Source of the DNA: an uncultured Rhodopila sp.
GTDB taxonomy: Bacteria; Pseudomonadota; Alphaproteobacteria; Acetobacterales; Acetobacteraceae
Reading direction: 5' to 3'
DNA: 36,649 nucleotides
NCBI RefSeq assembly: GCF_903944925.1
Contig: NZ_CAJATU010000196.1
Location: 1 to 36,649 of the forward strand
Positions 33,182 to 36,649 of this stretch are shown here, piece after piece. The translations under genes were made by a program, and so were the position numbers. Each line of letters opens with the position of its first letter. Position 1 is the stretch's first letter. The notes below the pieces were generated by a model. That model was not told the origin of the DNA and searched no databases. It worked only from the letters and a program-made list of their open reading frames with translations.

Positions 33182-33694
33182 ATGACGACCGAGCATTCCG
33201 AGACGATCGTGCCGCGTCAAACGGCCAATCGGCTGTTCCTGCGAGTCGAGCACACCTTGTACTTGGCGCTGGGCATCCTGCTGGTGCTGACCAGCGTGCT
33301 GGCGCTGGCCAGTGCCGCGGCGACGTTGTGGAACGGGCTGGGCGAGTGGTCCTCCACCGAAACCGTCTTCGTCGTCATCGATCGGCTGCTGTTCGTGCTG
33401 ATGCTGATCGAGATCCTGCATACCGTGCGGGTGTCCGTGGAGTCCGGATCGCTGAACTGCGAGCCGTTCCTGGTCGTCGGCCTGATCGCCTCGATCCGGC
33501 GCATCCTGGTGATCACGCTGGAGTCGTCCAAGGCGACCCACGAAGGGAACTGGACCGACACCAGCGAGCAGATGTTTCGGACATCGATGACCGAACTGGG
33601 CGTGCTGGCGGTGCTGATCCTGGTGATGGTGGCCTCGATCGTCCTGCTGCGGAAGACCAGGCAGCGCAAGAACGGGGGGTCGAACGGCGAGTAG
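33182..33694 (+). CDS. PsiE family membrane protein (phosphate-starvation-inducible E-like)
   Basis: A 170-residue protein with four predicted membrane helices: LYLALGILLVLTSVLALASA, VFVVIDRLLFVLMLIEILHTV, CEPFLVVGLIASIRRILVITL and ELGVLAVLILVMVASIVLL. The ETVFVVIDRLLFVLMLIEILHTVR and FLVVGLIASIRRIL signature matches PsiE. Function is unknown; the E. coli member responds to phosphate limitation. The start at 33182 is chosen because AAAAAGG lies 6 nt upstream; ATG at 33176 sits directly on that site. It diverges from the cytochrome gene. Confidence 0.85.
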   Translation: MTTEHSETIVPRQTANRLFLRVEHTLYLALGILLVLTSVLALASAAATLWNGLGEWSSTETVFVVIDRLLFVLMLIEILHTVRVSVESGSLNCEPFLVVGLIASIRRILVITLESSKATHEGNWTDTSEQMFRTSMTELGVLAVLILVMVASIVLLRKTRQRKNGGSNGE

Positions 33695-33881
33695 GCAGGA
33701 GCGGCGCGCGGGGTTCGGCGCGTCAATCCGCGCTTCGTCCAGGCCAGCCGCCCGACAGCGACCGAGGCGAAAGCCTATCAGACGGGCAGGTGCGTACATG
33801 CAGCCGTTCTCACCTCAGCGGGTGAAACGATTATGCGGCCGCCGGGTCCGTAGCCAAACGAATGTACCGTCCTTCCAAGCC

Positions 33882-34799
33882 TCACCGCCGCTTCAGCAAC
33901 CCCCGCCGCGGCATCCGGAACGGCAGCATCGCCTGGACGATCGGCATGGTGAACCGGCCCATCGACAGGCTCTCATGCATCGCCGTCACCGGGCCGCCCA
34001 GCAGCTCCCCGGTCACCACCGAGCGCGTGTAGAACGGGGCGTCCTCCAGCGTCTCCTTCACCGACGGCGAGTCCAGGCCGATCCGCCGCTCCATCCGCCA
34101 TCCGGTCTTCGGCAGCGCCACCGAAGGCGGCGGCACGAAATCCTTCACCCCGCCGGCCGAGTCGTATTTCAATGCGATCGAGAACGGCCCGTCCCGCCGC
34201 TCCAGGTCGTACAGCACCGCCGTCCCGCCGGGGATCGGGGCGCGGCTCCAGTCCCAGCGGATGAAGTCGTCCTCCAGCGGCCGATCGCCGGAGTTGGTGT
34301 CGAAATACGCCGGACCCGACCAGGAGATCCCAGGCTCACCCAACTCCACCTCCACCCGGGCGCAGGGCGCAATCGGCTGCCAGCGATGCCGCCCGGCGGA
34401 ATCCAGCACCAGGCCGCGGGTCGAAACCGACTCCGGATACAGACGCACCGTCCCCCGCACCCGCCGCGGAATGGGCAGCGGCATGCCGATTTCGTCGAGC
34501 CGGATGGTGAGGCCGGCGCCATCCCAGGAGGCGACGCTCTTGCCGATGGCCAGGTAGTCCGGGCTGCGATGCACCGCGGAGGAACCCCGCTCGGTCATCG
34601 TCCACCGCTTGGCCTTGCCGTACAGCGCGATGTTCATCGAGCAGTGCTGCAGCGGATCGCCGCCGCCGCCCCGCCGCGCCCAGCGGTAATACGGGGAGAA
34701 CACGCTGCCGAGGAAGGCGATCAGGGTGATGCCGTATTCCCCGTCATCGCTCAGCCCATCGACATACCACCAGATATAGCCGCGCTCCGGCGGGGTTAT
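33882..34799 (-). CDS. crtC: Carotenoid 1,2-hydratase (hydroxyneurosporene synthase)
   Basis: About 305 residues. RGYIWWYVDGLSDDGEYGITLIAFLGSVFSPYY is the hallmark N-terminus, followed by HCSMNIALYGKAKRWTMTERG and FDTNSGDRPLEDDFIRWDWSR. CrtC adds water across the terminal double bond of acyclic carotenoids (neurosporene, lycopene) in the spheroidene and spirilloxanthin routes. No ATG, GTG or TTG occurs in frame between the conserved start and far upstream in crtD. The nearest candidate is ATA at 34797-34799, which overlaps the crtD stop as ATAA exactly where an ATGA coupling would be expected. That start is an inference. It forms an operon with crtD. Confidence 0.85.
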   Translation of the reverse strand: MTPPERGYIWWYVDGLSDDGEYGITLIAFLGSVFSPYYRWARRGGGGDPLQHCSMNIALYGKAKRWTMTERGSSAVHRSPDYLAIGKSVASWDGAGLTIRLDEIGMPLPIPRRVRGTVRLYPESVSTRGLVLDSAGRHRWQPIAPCARVEVELGEPGISWSGPAYFDTNSGDRPLEDDFIRWDWSRAPIPGGTAVLYDLERRDGPFSIALKYDSAGGVKDFVPPPSVALPKTGWRMERRIGLDSPSVKETLEDAPFYTRSVVTGELLGGPVTAMHESLSMGRFTMPIVQAMLPFRMPRRGLLKRR

Positions 34800-36277
34800 C
34801 GAGAAGTCAGGTCCTTCAGCACGCTGGCTGCCGCCAGCCGCCCCGACAGCAGCGCCATCGGCACTCCCGGTCCCGGGTGCACGCTGCCCCCCGCCAGGTA
34901 CAGCCCCTTGAGCGCGGTTTTCGACCCCGGCCGATGGAACGCCGCCATCGACCCGTGCACCAGTTGGCCGAACAGCGCTCCCCCCGTCGCCGGGAACAGC
35001 GTGTTGAACTCCGTCGGGCTGGCCGTCTGCTCCGTTCCGCGCTCGACTTTCAGGCCGCACCGCTCCAACTGGGCGAATGTCGTCTTGGCGCATTGTTCGA
35101 TCTCCGCGGCAGTATATTTGTGGCTGTCGCCGTTGGGCGGGGCGTTGACCTGGATCAGCAGGCGCTCGGGCTGGCCGTCCGGGTTCTGCCCGGGCTGGCC
35201 GCGGTCCTGCGCGCATACATAGATGGTGGGGTAGGCCGGCAGCCGCCCGCGCCCCAGCGTGTCCTCGAACTCCGATTTGAAGTTCTCGGCGAAGAAGACG
35301 TTGTGGCGGACCAGCGCATACCCTTCGGTCTTGCCGACGACGGCCCAGGTGACGGCGGACAAGGACCGGGTATTCGGCTTGGGCTGTGGCACCGCCTTGA
35401 TCGCGGCGCGTCCGAAGACGCCGGCCGCGATGGCGCGGAAGTCGGCCGCGCAGACCACGGCGTCCGACTCGATGAACTCCCCGTCCGACAGCCGGACACC
35501 GGCGGCGCGGCCGTTCTTGACGACGATCTCGGAGACCTTGGCATTGACCCGGATGTTGACGCCTTTCAGCGCCGCCACGTCGGCCAGGGCCTTGGCGATG
35601 CGGATGATGCCGCCCTCGACCAGCCAGACGCCCTCCTGCTCGACACTGACGATCAGCATCAGGGTGGCGGGGGCCTCGTAGGGCGACGAACCGGTATAGG
35701 TGGCGTAGCGTCCGAACAACTGCAGCAGCCGCGGGTCATGGAAATGCTCGCCGAGCGCCTTCCACAGCGTGGTGAACGGCGAGACGCCCCACATCTTGAT
35801 GGGATTGCCCGCGGTGGCCAGGCTCAGCGGCGTCGGCCGGGGGGACCGCATGAACGGCCCGTCCAGCATCTTGTGGACCTTCGTGGCGCGGGCGAGGAAA
35901 TCCCGGAACCCCTGCGCCTCGGCCTTGCCGGCGAAGGCTTCGATGGCCGCGGCGGAGCGTTCCTTGTCGCCGAACAGGTCGAGCGTGCCGCCGCTGGTCC
36001 AGCTATGCCGCACCAGCACGTCGCTGCGGTGCAGGGTCAGGTGATCGGTCAGCGAGGTCCCGGCGTCGGCGAACAGGCTCTCGAACACGTCCCGCATCGT
36101 CAGCACGGTGGGTCCGGCATCGACGCCGAGCTCGCCGGCGCGGAGCTGGCGGATCTTGCCGCCGCAATACGGGGCAGCCTCCAGCAGGGTCACGGCGATG
36201 CCGCGCCGCGCCAGGTCGATGGAAGCGGCCAGCCCGCCGGCGCCGCCGCCGATAATCGTCACACGCGAAGTTCCCAC
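34796..36277 (-). CDS. crtD: Hydroxyneurosporene/methoxyneurosporene desaturase
   Basis: A 493-residue FAD-dependent carotenoid desaturase of the CrtI/CrtD family. TIIGGGAGGLAASIDLARRG (8-27) is the dinucleotide fold. DAGPTVLTMRDVFESLFADAG near 53-73 is characteristic of CrtD. GLYLAGGSVHPGPGVPMALLSGRLAA is the C-terminal FAD signature. It introduces the 3,4 double bond after CrtC hydration. I prefer CrtD to CrtI because of the DAGPTVLTM motif and the crtC/crtE neighbours. GTG at 36277 is the start, with AGGA about 9 nt upstream. A TTGACA (minus strand, 36317-36312) inside the upstream PpsR-like site could be its -35 box. Confidence 0.9.
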   Translation of the reverse strand: MGTSRVTIIGGGAGGLAASIDLARRGIAVTLLEAAPYCGGKIRQLRAGELGVDAGPTVLTMRDVFESLFADAGTSLTDHLTLHRSDVLVRHSWTSGGTLDLFGDKERSAAAIEAFAGKAEAQGFRDFLARATKVHKMLDGPFMRSPRPTPLSLATAGNPIKMWGVSPFTTLWKALGEHFHDPRLLQLFGRYATYTGSSPYEAPATLMLIVSVEQEGVWLVEGGIIRIAKALADVAALKGVNIRVNAKVSEIVVKNGRAAGVRLSDGEFIESDAVVCAADFRAIAAGVFGRAAIKAVPQPKPNTRSLSAVTWAVVGKTEGYALVRHNVFFAENFKSEFEDTLGRGRLPAYPTIYVCAQDRGQPGQNPDGQPERLLIQVNAPPNGDSHKYTAAEIEQCAKTTFAQLERCGLKVERGTEQTASPTEFNTLFPATGGALFGQLVHGSMAAFHRPGSKTALKGLYLAGGSVHPGPGVPMALLSGRLAAASVLKDLTSR

Positions 36278-36311
36278 CCGGGCTATGTCCTAATTTCGAT
36301 GTTGACTTGGC

Positions 36312-36329
36312 TGTCAAGATGATCTGACA
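36312..36329. promoter_or_regulatory. PpsR/CrtJ-type palindrome 1
   Basis: TGTCAAGATGATCTGACA is a perfect TGT-N12-ACA palindrome, the known recognition pattern of the redox/light-responsive repressor PpsR (CrtJ) in purple bacteria. It sits between divergent crtD and crtE, and its left half contains TTGACA on the minus strand, a candidate -35 for crtD. Binding would repress both carotenoid transcripts under oxygen. Confidence 0.7.
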
Positions 36330-36336
36330 CTCCTAA

Positions 36337-36354
36337 TGACAACCAAGGTTTACA
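36337..36354. promoter_or_regulatory. PpsR/CrtJ-type palindrome 2 (imperfect)
   Basis: TGACAACCAAGGTTTACA is TGA-N12-ACA, one base off the consensus, and lies 7 bp from palindrome 1. PpsR/CrtJ tetramers bind two such sites cooperatively at about this spacing. It is 21 bp upstream of the crtE start codon, so it would overlap the crtE transcript start or leader. Confidence 0.55.
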
Positions 36355-36375
36355 CGCAAGAGGGGTTCTAACGTC

Positions 36376-36649
36376 ATGGATGCCGTCAGCCGTATCGAGA
36401 GAACCCTGTCTGCCTCGCTGGACCGTGTGGGTGGCAAGGACGCTCCGCCGCTGTTGGCCGCCGCCATGCACCATGCCGTTTTCCCGCGCGGCGCACGTAT
36501 CCGCCCCCGGCTCTGTCTGGCTGTTGCTGCGGCCTGCGGGGGCGACGATCCCGCCGTGGCCGATGCGGCCGCGGCGGCGATCGAGCTGATGCATTGCGCC
36601 TCCCTCGTGCATGACGACCTTCCCGCATTCGACAACGCAGATATGCGCC
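36376..36649 (+). CDS. crtE: Geranylgeranyl diphosphate synthase, N-terminal part (3' truncated by window)
   Basis: The first 91 codons are present: MDAVSRIERTLSASLDRVG, HHAVFPRGARIRPRLCLAVA (the GARIRPRL substrate-binding region) and ELMHCASLVHDDLPAFDNADMR. The last contains the DDxxxxD first aspartate-rich motif that binds allylic diphosphate through Mg2+. The enzyme supplies C20 precursor for carotenoids and bacteriochlorophyll phytol. ATG at 36376 follows AGAGGGG. It is divergent from crtD with the PpsR-like sites between. The second Asp-rich motif lies outside the window. Confidence 0.9.
   Translation, partial: MDAVSRIERTLSASLDRVGGKDAPPLLAAAMHHAVFPRGARIRPRLCLAVAAACGGDDPAVADAAAAAIELMHCASLVHDDLPAFDNADMR

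Noticed and set aside
36302..36330. Sigma-70 type promoter for crtE (TTGACT ... )
   Set aside because: A fair -35 is present, but no -10-like sequence occurs at 16-18 bp spacing.

Overview
The window comes from a GC-rich chromosome of an alphaproteobacterium that very probably makes bacteriochlorophyll-type carotenoids. The right edge carries crtC-crtD on the minus strand diverging from crtE on the plus strand. Between crtD and crtE lie two TGT-N12-ACA type palindromes, the pattern bound by the PpsR/CrtJ photosynthesis repressor. Gene content and protein style (NDP-forming acyl-CoA synthetase, DUF2092, BBP2-type outer-membrane barrel, triheme alcohol-dehydrogenase-type cytochrome c, XamI-type restriction system) suggest Rhodospirillales or Acetobacteraceae, for example a Rhodopila-like purple bacterium. 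That placement is an inference, because no rRNA or marker gene is present. I saw no tRNA, rRNA, CRISPR array or intact insertion sequence.

Layout. 1-2.9 kb: tail of a chemotaxis receptor, a class V aminotransferase, an intact Phd/PIN toxin-antitoxin pair with operator palindromes, and a frameshifted HEPN-like gene with a small partner. 2.9-7.5 kb: a short-chain dehydrogenase diverging from an acyl-CoA synthetase, a small lipoprotein-like gene, a Spy-like periplasmic protein (its 5' end is partly duplicated about 0.9 kb away) and arfB. 7.7-9.0 kb: a large unrecognised protein with atypical composition. 9.4-14.7 kb: an exopolysaccharide region (outer-membrane barrel, WecG-type transferase, two GT2 glycosyltransferases, priming sugar transferase, GtrA). 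14.8-17.6 kb: a DUF2092 protein translationally coupled to a Gly/Tyr/His repeat protein, and an AI-2E family permease. 17.7-21.3 kb: a DsbA-like isomerase coupled to an LLM oxidoreductase, DUF72 and NUDIX. 21.3-25.9 kb: small genes, a 149-bp element with 15-bp terminal inverted repeats, comF overlapping a four-domain rhodanese protein, and a methyltransferase.

25.9-28.7 kb: the ruins of at least two toxin-antitoxin loci (FitA-like, VapC fragment, HigA-like) directly upstream of trpB-trpA. 28.7-31.3 kb: an overlapping adenine methyltransferase and XamI-family restriction endonuclease. 31.4-33.7 kb: a stand-alone triheme cytochrome c and a PsiE-family membrane protein. 33.9-36.6 kb: crtC, crtD and the start of crtE, probably one edge of the photosynthesis gene cluster.

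The most useful points for a second look are the toxin-antitoxin graveyard with its fusion junction, crtC lacking a canonical start codon (an ATA overlaps the crtD stop), the tandem PpsR-type sites, the unrecognised 429-residue protein, the MITE-like element and the coupled DUF2092/repeat-protein pair. All homology statements are by eye; no database search was run.
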